Assembly (NCBI GenBank): GCA_034509425.1
Contig: JAVTVJ010000143.1
Coordinates: 1,240,001 to 1,304,000 of the forward strand
Direction of reading: 5' to 3'
DNA length: 64,000 nucleotides
Source of the DNA: Eopsaltria australis
Taxonomy: Eukaryota > Chordata > Aves > Passeriformes > Petroicidae
Positions 36,698 through 48,600 of the stretch are shown in pieces; positions within the stretch are counted from its first letter, which is position 1; each line of letters begins with the position of its first letter. The position numbers and the translations under genes are program-made. The notes beneath the pieces were generated by a model. The model saw only the letters and a list, made by a program, of their open reading frames with translations. It was not told where the DNA came from and ran no database searches.

Positions 36698-39600
36698 GTA
36701 AGGACGGGTCCGGCGGTGGCCGTGGCGCCGGGCGGGCGGGCAGGGCGGCTGCCCACAGGGCATCCCGGGGGAGGAGGGAGCTGGAGCTCCCGTGAAAACT
36801 CCGGCCGCGGCGACGGGCGCTCCTCAGCCCCAGTCCTCTTGGAAGGGAGGAGGGAGGCTGCTTTGGGCTCCCTCTGGATCTTGTGTAGCGATCGTGGAGG
36901 CTGGAAGTTGGAGCCTATGTTCACCCTTAATACGGCAGTCAGGTTTTGTGTGCGGTTTCACGAGAACTGAATTTCCAGGACGTAAGCAGACAGCGAAGGT
37001 CCTGGCTTGCCTGAATAAGGAGTCTGACCAAGATGCTACATATGCTTTGGCAAGTTTTCTACAGAAATGTTGTAAGATGAGGGAAAAAATTGCTCATGCA
37101 GCTCAGAAGGGCTTGTGTGAACACTGAGACGTGGATGACTACTGAGACCAAAACCAGACTCTTTGGCAAAGGATGTGCAGTAATTTGATTCGGAGGAGTT
37201 CTGACCCGTTCTGGTTGGCAGGGAAAAACGTCACCACAAATATTAGGATTAGCAGCCTCGTTCTTCAGCAACTGCAGCTTTTTTATTTTGGTTGTATTCA
37301 GATATTTTTCTGGGATCTAAGTTGCAGTGCTGCTCGAAAAAGGAGCCTTGTTCCTCCAGCATAACTTTATTTGGCAAGCTTTCTTTCGTCCCCGTTTCCT
37401 ACTGTCTGTTGCCAATTGTTAAATGTTTGTCAACAGAAACATTATCCCTCTCTTCCTCTGTTGACTCATGTCTCTCCCCAAGCGAGTTTAGGGGAGCCAT
37501 TTATTAAAGCAGAATGTTCTGATCACAAAGCGGCTGAGCTCTGGCTGGGACTTCAGCTAGAGGAGTTTGCTGGGCTTGAAGCAGCCTTGGTGGGAACAGC
37601 TGCTTTGATTTGCTCTTAAAGAAATCCTGTGTTGCAGTTGTTTTTTTTCCCCCCTGTTTAAAATACTTTCCTGTAGAAAACAGATTAAAGAATTGAGGTT
37701 TCTCTTTCAGCTTTTTAACAAGTTTAGTGTCTCTTCTTTGCATTTTTGAGGGGCAGCGTGTCTATAATTCAATACGGTGTTACGCAGCTGGTCATATCAT
37801 AAAATCCTTTGGCCAGCGACTTGCTATTCATGATGTGAACCTTTTGAAGTTTTTGGTAGCTGTGCTATTGGCAGCACTCCCAGATGTAAATAGATGGGTG
37901 CCTCTGTAGGGAAGAATTGCCAAACCTTTTGTTAAGCATCTATGGCAGTTTATTTTAAAGTATAGGTAAGTTCCTGTGACTTAGCCGTGAAACGTATATT
38001 TTTGATTTGTTCACTGCACACATTTTAAAAAACATAACATTAACCTCAGCCATTCTCCTTCTACTGGAGTATGTGCAGAAATTGTGAGTAATTTTTCTTT
38101 TCTTTTGAGATTTATTTTCTATGTGTTCTATAAAACTGTTGTGAAAGCAGGAAAACGTTGTCACACATGAAATGTTTTGGACTCGTGAATAAATAGCATA
38201 ACTTTATTTTTCTGAGCTGTTACTCAACGGGAGTGATTACTATTTTGTAGTTGAGTGTTCTTTTAACGTGTCTTTTTGTTCTGGGTTATCTCCTTTGCTC
38301 GTGGTTAGAGGGAAACATGAAGTCACAAAAGCTTTCTTTAGATGACGGATTGGTTCTGTTACTTCTCCTCTTGAATCTGCTTCAGATGCCTTATCTGACC
38401 TTATGTGTGTTACGTCATCTTGCTTTGTTCTGTAAAACATAAACTCCTGCTATTCTGTAAAGAGCTCAGGCAGTGTGAGAGCACAGGCACTGGTGAAGAG
38501 CCAGGTAAATACTAAGTACAGTCAGAGTTGCCTTATTGCAGAAATGGGATATTAGTGCTTCAGAAAGTGTGAGTCCAATTAGTGATAGTGAAAAAAGGAA
38601 CCACATTAGGCCAAAGGACCTCATTAGGCCAAAAATGGTGGCTTGTTGGTTACAGCTGTGATGGGATTTCTCTGAACAGGGCATCCACAGCTTAGCTTCA
38701 CCCACCTTATTGTTGGTAGAAAAGAACAGGGACCTTAAATGTCCTGTGTTTGAATGGTGCAGTGCTGCCCCGATAGAGTGACCATCTCATGTGGTAATAC
38801 TTGAGTTGTAGTCATAAGAAGTTAAATGAAGTGTATCCCAAATTACTGTAATATCTTGCCATCTCTTTCAGAATAAAGGTATCAAATACCACTTTTAAGC
38901 CTGGCCACCTGAAGCTGCTGTTTGAGTTTTCTGCAGTCTATACAATGCTAAACTCTGCATGGAGTAATTTTTCTTCTGTTGATCAGGCAGTCGCCAGTGG
39001 CTTGGTGATAAGATCCAAGGATATCTTGCTTGTGCACAGCCTGGTGTTATGAGCAGCCCACTGCAACTTAGGCCCCTTTATCAGGCCTAACTGGGAACCT
39101 TCATGATCACAGTTTCCTCCCAGCCTTCCACAGCCTGCCAAGGAATTGCTGAAATTCACAATGGACAAGGGATAGAATGCCTGTGTTCACTCTAATCTGC
39201 CTGCACTCTCTCCTGCTTGTGAATTATAAAGCTCAGTTGTTCTTGTACAACATTTAATCAGTTTGATCTCCTGCATAGCAGATTTGTTGTGTTATTTACA
39301 TTGCGTGTGTGTAGTTAGACACTCAGTTGTTTCCATTAGTTAGTAGGTTCAGCTCCTCCTGCCTGCTGGGTGCTGGGTAGTTTGTGTGTCAGTAGTAACA
39401 GCTGCCAGAGGAGGAATCAATACACGCAGGAAACGAGGAGGGAGGTGTGAGGAAGCAGTAAAGACTTTGTGAGAAGAGTGGTCTGGAGAACCTGAGACGA
39501 GTTTAAAAGAGCGTGGGGGAAAGACAGCTGAACGAGAAAGGAGGAAAAATGTAACAAAAGCAACAGATGTGTTCTCAGTCTTTCTAATTAAAGTTTTATG

Positions 39601-42600
39601 AAAGCTATGGTTAGGTTTATTGCTCTTTTAAATTATTAGTGATTCAGCTATGAAGAACACTGGAGATGCTTGTATCTTTCATCATATTGGTTAGTAAACT
39701 GTGTTTAACACTTCAGGGATGGGACCAAGGCTGTGCACTTGTAATGATTAAAAAAATTGAGACACCAGTAGAAAAGTGTCATCTCACCTTTAAATTAGTC
39801 ATAGCATAGCTGAGAAGTTCCTTAACACAGTGTTTAATTAGGGCTATTTATTTCATTTCCCTTAATATATTTTTGAAATGTATGAAAGGATTTTTTCCCC
39901 TTTTCTGTAATGAATTGTTCTACTATTTAGTCCATAATTAGAAAGGAAGAAAAACCTAAAATGGATGCAGTTTTTCTGGTTTTTGTTATTTTGATTTCTG
40001 TGAGTTGATGGTTCTGGAGAGAGGTGGAAGGGGGGGAAAGGGCGAAGAGTGTCATGTCAAAACTTGGAATATTATTCTATTTTTAGCATTATTTCATTAA
40101 TTCTCCAGGTTTCTTGTGACACCATGGATTCCTGCCTGCTTCCTTGCAGAGGTCTGTGTTTTACGGGCCTCAAGCAGCACAAATGGAAGGAAGACTCGGG
40201 TTCCTGGGATCTCTCCTCTCTTTGGTCCCAGCGGATAGCAGAACCAACCATAAGCGTTTTTCAGAGCCGCGGGCTGCTGATTTCAGGACAAAATGTTCAC
40301 TTGCCTGTGCCAGTGCCTGAGTCCTGATTCAGATGCTCGAGTGTGTTTGCAGAGCTGTGACACTTTGGGTCCTGTGCTGGCAATTTTCAGAGGCTGTTCC
40401 TTGTGCAGCTTCCTAGTCTGTGTATTTCCTTCTAAGTCTCCAGTGAAACTGAGTCCCTCTGGGATAGTTCACTCATAATCAGGGATACGGTGGTAGGAAG
40501 GAGAAATTATGCAGACTGCAGAGTTGTGATGTCATTGTGTAATGTCTTTTGATAAATTACAGTATGGGTTATATGTACACACAGTCCCAAATGAGTGTGG
40601 GTATAGATAAGTTAAATCTCCCCTTTCTCATAAGAGTCTCCCTTTTTACAGCATTGTACAGGGATTTGATTTGGATATTAACTAAAAATAAAACAACCAA
40701 CCCCACTCTTTTTTGGGTAAGTGCTTTTCAAGAGTATAGTAATTTGTCTTCAGTGATAGTGTGATAATGATTGTTTCATTTGGATAAATTAGCACGTTTG
40801 AGTTGGCATTCTGGATAGCGCTATGTATTTTTAGAGCCAGCACTTAAAATTTTTTGAAAAATTTAATTCCTTCTCTATTTCTCAATTCATAGCAAGATGA
40901 GGAAGAAACCAGGTTAATTTTGACACTGTATTCTAGTTTTTAGGTGATCATGCAAGGCTGTCTTGTGTTCATGAACCGGGACATAGATGGGTAGGAGCAG
41001 AGACGCTTCTCCTCTGCTGCCTGGACTCCCATGGCTGAAGACAGCTGTTTTCTGTGATGCTTGCATGTATCAGCAGGACTAAAGCAGATATATGAAAAAT
41101 CAATCCTATTTTATTCTAATTGAGGCAGAAATATTTTTCAATAATTTACTCCAGTTCACGTATTAGAAAGTAATTAGAAGAGCCTTGTTTAACACTAGCT
41201 AATCTGATTAATGCAAAAGCATGGGACAGGCAGAAGAGAAGGGAGGGAGGACAATATGCAGGGAAAGGGGCTCATAGGCAAAATGCTTTTCAGAACCACA
41301 TTGGCTATTTTTATCCTGGTTTTTTTCTTTCTCCCTCCCTCAACTTTCCATTGTACGGAAATAGTTCAAAATGTTTATGGTTCAGGGCAACTGACATCAC
41401 TAGTTGTCACGCTGTGTCCTGCTGAATATTTCCGTAACAGGAGCTGATTCCTCATTCAGTGATGGCCTTTTGGGACTCTTAGCTGCTCAGAAAGGACTGG
41501 TGACACTATGGGGCAGTAAGGCCTTGTGCTCTGGCAAGGGGTGATCAGGCAGGAGGGACTCTGGTGGCTCTTCTGTGCATATGGGAGCACAAATGTGCTT
41601 GTGGAGATTGCTCTTTGACGCGAGTGTCCTGTCCTTGGGACAGAGCTGGTTGCATGAGGCAGGCCTGCGTGGCACTGCCAGCCTGGTGGACTCATCTGGC
41701 TGGGATGTGCCCACTGGAAAGTTGGCTCTCCCTACATGCGCTGGGTGTTCCTGCATATGCAGGTAGCAAAGTCCATTCTGGCTGTAGACACAAAACTTGT
41801 AGTGCCCTTCTTGATGTTCATCCGCATGGTGAGCTTTAAGAAACCTCTGGCACAACCATGTCACAGCTGGGGCTCTTGCTGGAGCTCAGGACTTGGAGCT
41901 GTGCTCTAGAAAGATGCTGTGTCTCACAGGTGGGTCCTGCTCATCAGGCGTTCCTCTGTTTCTTTGGGATAGTTATCTACCTGTTCAGTTGTGTTCACTG
42001 CTGGAGTGTCGTGACCCTGGGGCATTTGTGAACATTGGTAAACCATGTACAGTGCGTTAACTTAATGAAGAACTTGGTGTCTTTCTTCAGAGGTGTTTAC
42101 AGCATTGAGTTGTGTTTTGGTTATGTGTTCCACATCCTGTGAAGCGATAGCCAGAGGGAGAGCACTGCTAAAATTCTTCTCTGTGTTGAAACAACTCTCT
42201 AAGGTGTCTCCAGAGCTCATACAGAAAAGGCTCCTGGCCAAGGTTTAATAACCTTTTCCTCTTGTTTAGAGGCAAAACTATGCTTCTTTTCTTACTGAAG
42301 ATGCCTCCTGGATACTTTACAAAGAAAAGACTTGACTATAATCTCAGACTTGGGAAATTATTCACCCTTCTTTTATCTTGTTTTCTTGGTATGCATCTGT
42401 TTCATTATAGGATTTGTTCCAGATTTTAGCTGCTTGTTTCAGTCTGGAAGATTATTTCATTTATATATGAACAAAGTATGAGTGCAACATTCATCCTTCT
42501 GGGAGTTGACTACAATTCCTGGTTTGTCTCTGTTCCCTATGTTGCAATAGCCCATGTTTCTGGTGCTGCTCTTTATGGGAAAATTATCTATTTCACACAA

Positions 42601-45600
42601 TTTCTGTCTGCTCTTCTCTGAGATCTCAAACGTCTGTGCACTCCAAGAACTTTACCAGGTAGGCTTTTAGGAGAAAAAAAGTCCTCTGTAGAAGAGGTTC
42701 TCTCTTGCTGTTCTCGTTTATTTTTTTTTTTTGGAAAAGGTATGGTGTTAGGAATGCGATCTCCTATCAGTTCTCCCATCTCTAAGATGGCTGAGACAAA
42801 ATCTATCTGTTCCCCTATCATACATCTCTCTGTGACTACACTGAAATCGAGTTTGTTAAAGTGTTCTTTTGTTGAGGGGGATTTTTTAGTTCTTTTTCTT
42901 AATCCCCGGTGCTGTGGGGCTCAACAGAATCTTAACTAAAACATCAGCAAATTGCTGTCAGAGAAGAGATGTTACATTTCTTTTAAGAGCTGCCAGCACC
43001 TAGTCTCTGGAAAGAGAAGGGGATTGGATGTATGGATTAACCCTTTCTTCCAGCTTTCTGAAGAAAAAACCCAGGTCTTTGAGAGAATGGAGTCCATTAC
43101 CACTGAAGCCAGGTTGCTTGAGCTTGTCAGAAAATTCTGCTTTGTTAATTTTTCTTCTTTTCTGTCCGGTACAGAAATAAGTTTAGAAGTGCTTTTGCTC
43201 AGACAGTAGGAACGCATGGTAGCAGATGCTCCCCAGGTGAAAGGAACATTGTGCATGTCTGTGTGATTCCTTTTATTTTTAAAAAAGGAAAAATCAGCAG
43301 TGAGTGCAGCTGTCCTCAGAAGGGCATGTAGTGGCAAAGTATTAAAATTTTTAGCTTACTATCTGCAAAAAGTAGTCCTAGCACACCATTCAAAGTACAT
43401 GCAGTAACTGAAGGAAGATTTGGGTTTCTTCACTGGTGGTTTATGTAACTTCACACAGAGGTGGGATGACATGAGGTGCACCTTGGTGGCTCCACTCACA
43501 CCCAGACACCCAGATCTGCTCTTCAGTCCGTGTCCACACATCTCAGGCTCAGAGCACCAAAGCCTTACAGGGAAGGTGCTGACTGTCAGCAGGATGCATT
43601 TAGCACAACAGGGAAGAGGAAAATTCTGATAAAGAGGCTTTGCTGATTCCTTCTTTTACAGAGTCTCCAGTTTTGATGTCACTGATGTATTTCTTTAGAA
43701 CTATGCAGGGAAAAGATAAAGCTTAGTTCTTGAGACCACATTCTGTGTGGGACAGAGGGGAAGCTGTATTCTCTCTCAAAATAGTTCTTTTTCTGTTGTT
43801 TTGCACCATGGAAGAGTTTTTTATGTCTAGGTATGACATTCAAGTCAGTACATTTTTAAATCCCCTCTTAACCATCCCTTGCTTTGAGGGGTGATGCTGG
43901 GTTGCAAAAGCTGGGTCAGAAGTGTGGCTTCACATTGTGTTTTGAGGAATGTCTCAGGTGTTGGTCTCAGCTTCTGTGAACTGATCAGTTGCAAATCCAC
44001 ATGAACAGTTAAAGATCCGTTTTTGTCATTTGCATGTGCAGCCAAGGGAATGAAGCAACTTCAGTACAAAACTGTGCCTCTAATTTTAGTATTTGTTTTT
44101 GAAAATTGCTAGTTTTCCTTAACCAGTTCCTTTGTTGTGCTTTCAGCGTTTAATTAAAAGACTGAATTTGTATTTTAGCAGGCCCTTGGAGATAACACTA
44201 CAAGTTTGGGTGTATATATGGGTTTTTTCCTGGTTGCTAGTGGATCAGTATGTCTATAAAGGTGTTTCTACTTGCTGTTCAGTGTCCTGTGGTGTATCTG
44301 GAAAAGTAATAAATTAGAGTTGGGAATCACTGCTGTCTCACTAGCTAATTAGCAGTGATCTAACTGTACCAGTAATTAAACTATTACCCACCCTGCTATT
44401 TTTTTCAATCAGTCATTCAGATGTTCTTTACTTTGGCCTATGAATCCATGGTTTGTACTTTAAATAATTTTTTTCTTTCCTCTGTTGTACAGAACAGCTT
44501 CAATGTGCTGTTTTCTAAGAAATTCTGAAACAGCTGTGTGCTATTGTTGACAAAATTGAACAGAGCATTGCATCATTCTGTCAAAAATATTTAAAAATTA
44601 ACTGCATGGTTACACTAGTGAAAGTTTAGTACATACCATTTATTAATGAACGTTACCTAGTTAAGATAGTGCTTTGATTCCTTTTCCCACTGACTTTCTG
44701 ACCCTGTGAGGAGACACACAAGTTGTCTTCTAACTATGGACTTTAGTTTTTGAGTTTAACAAGATAGTTCACACTAAAACTGAAAGGCCCTGCTTTTCCT
44801 CACAGTATCTGACCTAAGGCATACCAGGAGAGTTGGAACTTGCCTAAACTGAATTTGGTTTAAATTAAAGCCAAAATATTAATAAAAGGGGAAAAAATAA
44901 TTTTTCATCTCTTCCATTGAGAACTGACCTTGACCTATGATATTTTCTAGTGAATAAATATACATACTAATTACCATGCTGTGGTTAATTTAAAGTGTAA
45001 GAAATGAGTTTGTGGAGTTTGATACAGAGGATGGAAATTTTAGGTGGGGCTGCTTCCTCACGTTGGTATTTTTTTGCCCTGCCTGCTCAGTAACTAATGA
45101 CTGGTAGGTGATTGAATTCCCCCCAGCTGTGTGTCTCATGCACAGGATGCACATGTATGTGCTAGTACACAGGTTTTAAAAGCAAGGTGACTGGTGCAGG
45201 CTTGCAAAATTGCTTATGAATAGTGAAAACATGTTAGATTCCCCCCCCCGCCATGCTGTGTATCTGAGTTAATATTGTGCACTGAAGGTCCTGCAAAGAA
45301 AGCTGAGATGTTTGAAGTAGCTGTGTTGTTACCTGTGTTTCTGTGTGTACTCTCAGTTGTGGTGTGCTCTAGCACATTTCTTTTTTAATTTCCCATTAAA
45401 CCACATTTTTGTAGATGGAAAGCAGACAGTTTACGTGAAGGTTTCAGCTGTTGAAATCCTGCCTACTGTGTGATTATAGGTACCATTTTTCAAGGTGGAA
45501 CTGTAGGAGGAAGGCAGGTGATGAACTTATTTTCAGTCTCTTCTCAGCAGTAACTAACTTGTCCTTCTGATGCAAGACACTTCTTGTGCCTAAATAGTTG

Positions 45601-48600
45601 TAATTTCCCATTACAAGTACATGAGACACCACATGCACCCATCTTCCAAAACACAGTGTGTGGATAAGCTTGACCTGCAGATCTAACATGGGTTTGCTGT
45701 TGCAGGTTTTCTTTATGCTACAGTGGTACTTAAAACTAGTCTGTAGTGTCAGATAATTTTTGGTTGTTGTAGTACAAAGAGAGCTTGCAAGGCAAGAAGG
45801 CAGTGAGGAAACTAAACCATTTTTTACGAAGACAAACTTGTCTGCACCCTGGTACTCTCTGAACAGAGCGAGCTGTCTGCATTTGTATATCTTGGGCTAT
45901 ATAGCAAGAAGCCTGACTGCTGAAGCCAGGTTGCCATGGTGAAGTAATTCCCAGCAATTAAAGCACAGTTCCATCCTGAAAAGCAACTCTGTGCAAGCTG
46001 TGTTGTGAAATCCGCATTTACTAGGCCATGAGGTTTCCAAACCAAATTTGCTTGGTTTAGAAATAAAAAGGTAGCTTTGCATCTTCCAGCTTTACTAACT
46101 TCATCAAGGTTGGAACATAACAGTGCCTTCAGTGATTTATGTGCTGTGGTGGTGAACTCCCTCCCTGCAAAGGTGCACCATAGGGTACTGGATGTGCTCA
46201 TCTAGAGATAACAGGGCTGTATCACAGTAGCCAGGAGGAGCAGTTCCTGCCAAAACCTGAATTTAATAATGACGTAAAAGTCAAAATAACTCTGTGTTCC
46301 AATAGGAGATTAGAGGATAATAAATCACCGATTAAATTAATAGACATGTCAGAAAAGACACGGAATAGATATGTTAATTGAGAATTTTTTGTGTTTTTAC
46401 TACAGTATGTTAATTTTTTTTCTTTCAATTTGCAGAGTTTAAAAACTTAAAAGAGAAATAAAACTTCTTTTTGGTCAATTACATTGTTTTTCCCTGTTCA
46501 CTGCGAGCAGTATTTCTGGCCTCCAGAGTTTCAAATTGTCTGCTGAAAAAATACTGCTCTGAATATAAGAACAAAGCTGACAGATCTATATTTGTCTTCC
46601 CCAGAGTGAAAAAGGTGTTAGAAGGCACTCCAAAGCTTGCTTTCAAGTCTTGGTGCAGATCACTTGTTCTCAAGGCTCTATGGGTGACCTTTCCACTACA
46701 GCACATGTAACAACCAGGCTCTAACAACCAGGCTCGCTGTCTCTGCCATTGTCTGCTCTCAGTTGAGAGCCAATTTTCTCCTTTCTCTGTGTGTTTTAAT
46801 TAGAGAAATGTAAGGTATGCTGTAGATCTCTGCCTTGGGCTGCAGTGTTTTTTTGTTTTAGAGAAAGAGCTATTTATCTCTGCTGGTTTCCAAAGGTCCT
46901 TGGAGAGCCAGCTGCGATGTAAACATTTACATGTTCAGGTATCTGTGGTGAAATGAATCCTGGCCCTACTGTGTAGCTGCAGTATGGGAGTATATTTAGC
47001 AGTGGAGGATGATGAGGAAGCATTTGTGTTGCTTGAATACTAATGGCATTTTTCCTCTAAGGGAGGCAAGGATACAGGAGCATCCTTATCTTGGTATTGT
47101 GTATAGGCCTGATAGGTTTGGAGTGTTTGCCTGGGGACTGAAATTAGCAGCATGTTAACCAGACAAAGCCCAGATCAGAGCTCCAGCCTGTGTTTTCAGC
47201 TGATGAATGGCTGGGCAGAGATGTCCTAAAGAGTCAGTATGGGGTGGCCTCTCCTGTCCCCACACCAGGATCTGCTCTGAGTGCCGTTCCAGGGGAGGAG
47301 GAATTGCAAGCATGGGAGAATATACTGTGAGACACCTTTTCAAGCAGGGATTTGGGGGTTGCCCTCTTTCTGCTCAGTTTTGGCTTTCTTTCTGACAGTT
47401 TGCCAACTGGAGACTTAAAAAACAACAAAAACAAAAGCCACCACTCCATGTCATTCCTAGGCTCAGGACTTGGGCACCTCTGACTCAGTGCTCTGCTGTG
47501 TGGTTTGTTCTAAGCATTGGGTAATTGTTACAACATTTGGTCAGTCTATGACCTACTGATTCTCTGTTACCACAGACCTTATTTGGCTCCATGTAAGGAT
47601 GTTGAAAATAGGAAAGATTTGTCCTTTTGATTTCCTATTCCACAAATTACCAGAAATCTGGACTGTGGTAAGTTGCTTAAGAAAAGAATCTTGCTGAGCC
47701 TTCATGCTGGCACCTCTTTGTTGGGATATGTGAGGGCTTTTTGGCACCAAGGTAAAAAGAGAACATTTCAAAATGAAGAACAACTGCGTATTGCTTGGAT
47801 AATTTCGTTTCTTCTAGTGTAATTGTTTCTTTTAAATTACATCACTGGCTCCTAGAAATAAGTAATCTGTTTGTTTTCCATTGGACATGGCTTCCCTGGT
47901 GTCCCCAGCGTGTTTTCTGGAGGGGAATCTGGAGAGGGCCAGGACTGTGCAGTCAGGAAGCTGGACACCTCTGTTCATTCTGGGGGAGCAGTTCTGGCAG
48001 GTAGGCCCAGGGCAGAAAGGGAACTCCAGCACAGTGCGTTTTACCACAAGAATGCACTCTGTGCATTTTTGTAGCATTAACTGAGCTGTGGCGTGCCTGG
48101 CCTTGCCTCTGCAGCTGTTCTTCCCAGGGCTGCAGTGGAGACAAGATGAGGGACCCTGGGTGCCAGCAAATGAACCCCTGGGAATCTCAGCATGGGAGTA
48201 AACGTGCCTCTGACACACCTCTGTGGGCAAACACTGAGCTTGTGCTGGGAGGTGATGTACCACGGAGGTAAGAAGAATCGCAGCTGTTTAAGTTGGAAAA
48301 GACCCTTGAGGTCATTGAGTCTGCCATTAACCACATCCACACATCATAAAAACTTCAGGGATGGTGACTCCACCAGTTTCCTGGGCAGCCTGCTCCAGTG
48401 TGTGATAACTCTTTTGTTGAAGTTTTTCCTAATATGCAGTACCTTGAGGCCATTTCCTTTTGTCCTATCCATTGTTACCTGGGAAAAGAGACCTTTTCTT
48501 GCTACAACCTCCTTTCAGGTTGTAAGGTAAGGTAGCCTGAGGCTCCTTTTCTCTTGGCCAAACAACCCCAGCTCAGTCAGCTGTTCCCTGTAAGACTTGT

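Larger units (their letters stand above)
36119..36830. promoter_or_regulatory. MOB2: CpG island covering the MOB2 promoter and first exon
   Basis: CpG dinucleotides are rare across the rest of the window but dense here, with the core at about 36290-36600, where sequence is almost entirely G and C. The island ends shortly after exon 1, at about the GGCCGCGGCGACGGGCGC segment near 36815. I see no TATA box in the right place, so a broad, housekeeping-type start-site cluster upstream of 36588 is likely (inference). The high GC produces long open frames on both strands (235 aa on minus, 180 aa on plus), which I treat as artefacts. The exact transcription start cannot be read from sequence. Confidence 0.9.

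Noticed and set aside
36217..36924. 235-codon minus-strand open frame across the CpG island
   Set aside because: Stop codons are AT-rich and scarce in such GC-rich DNA, so long frames appear on all strands here. The translation is a low-complexity Pro/Ala/Arg string and overlaps MOB2 exon 1.
41487..41864. 125-codon minus-strand frame in MOB2 intron 1, overlapped by plus-strand frames
   Set aside because: His/Cys content hinted at a zinc finger, but there is no regular C2H2 spacing. Frames on both strands overlap, as in GC-richer noncoding DNA.
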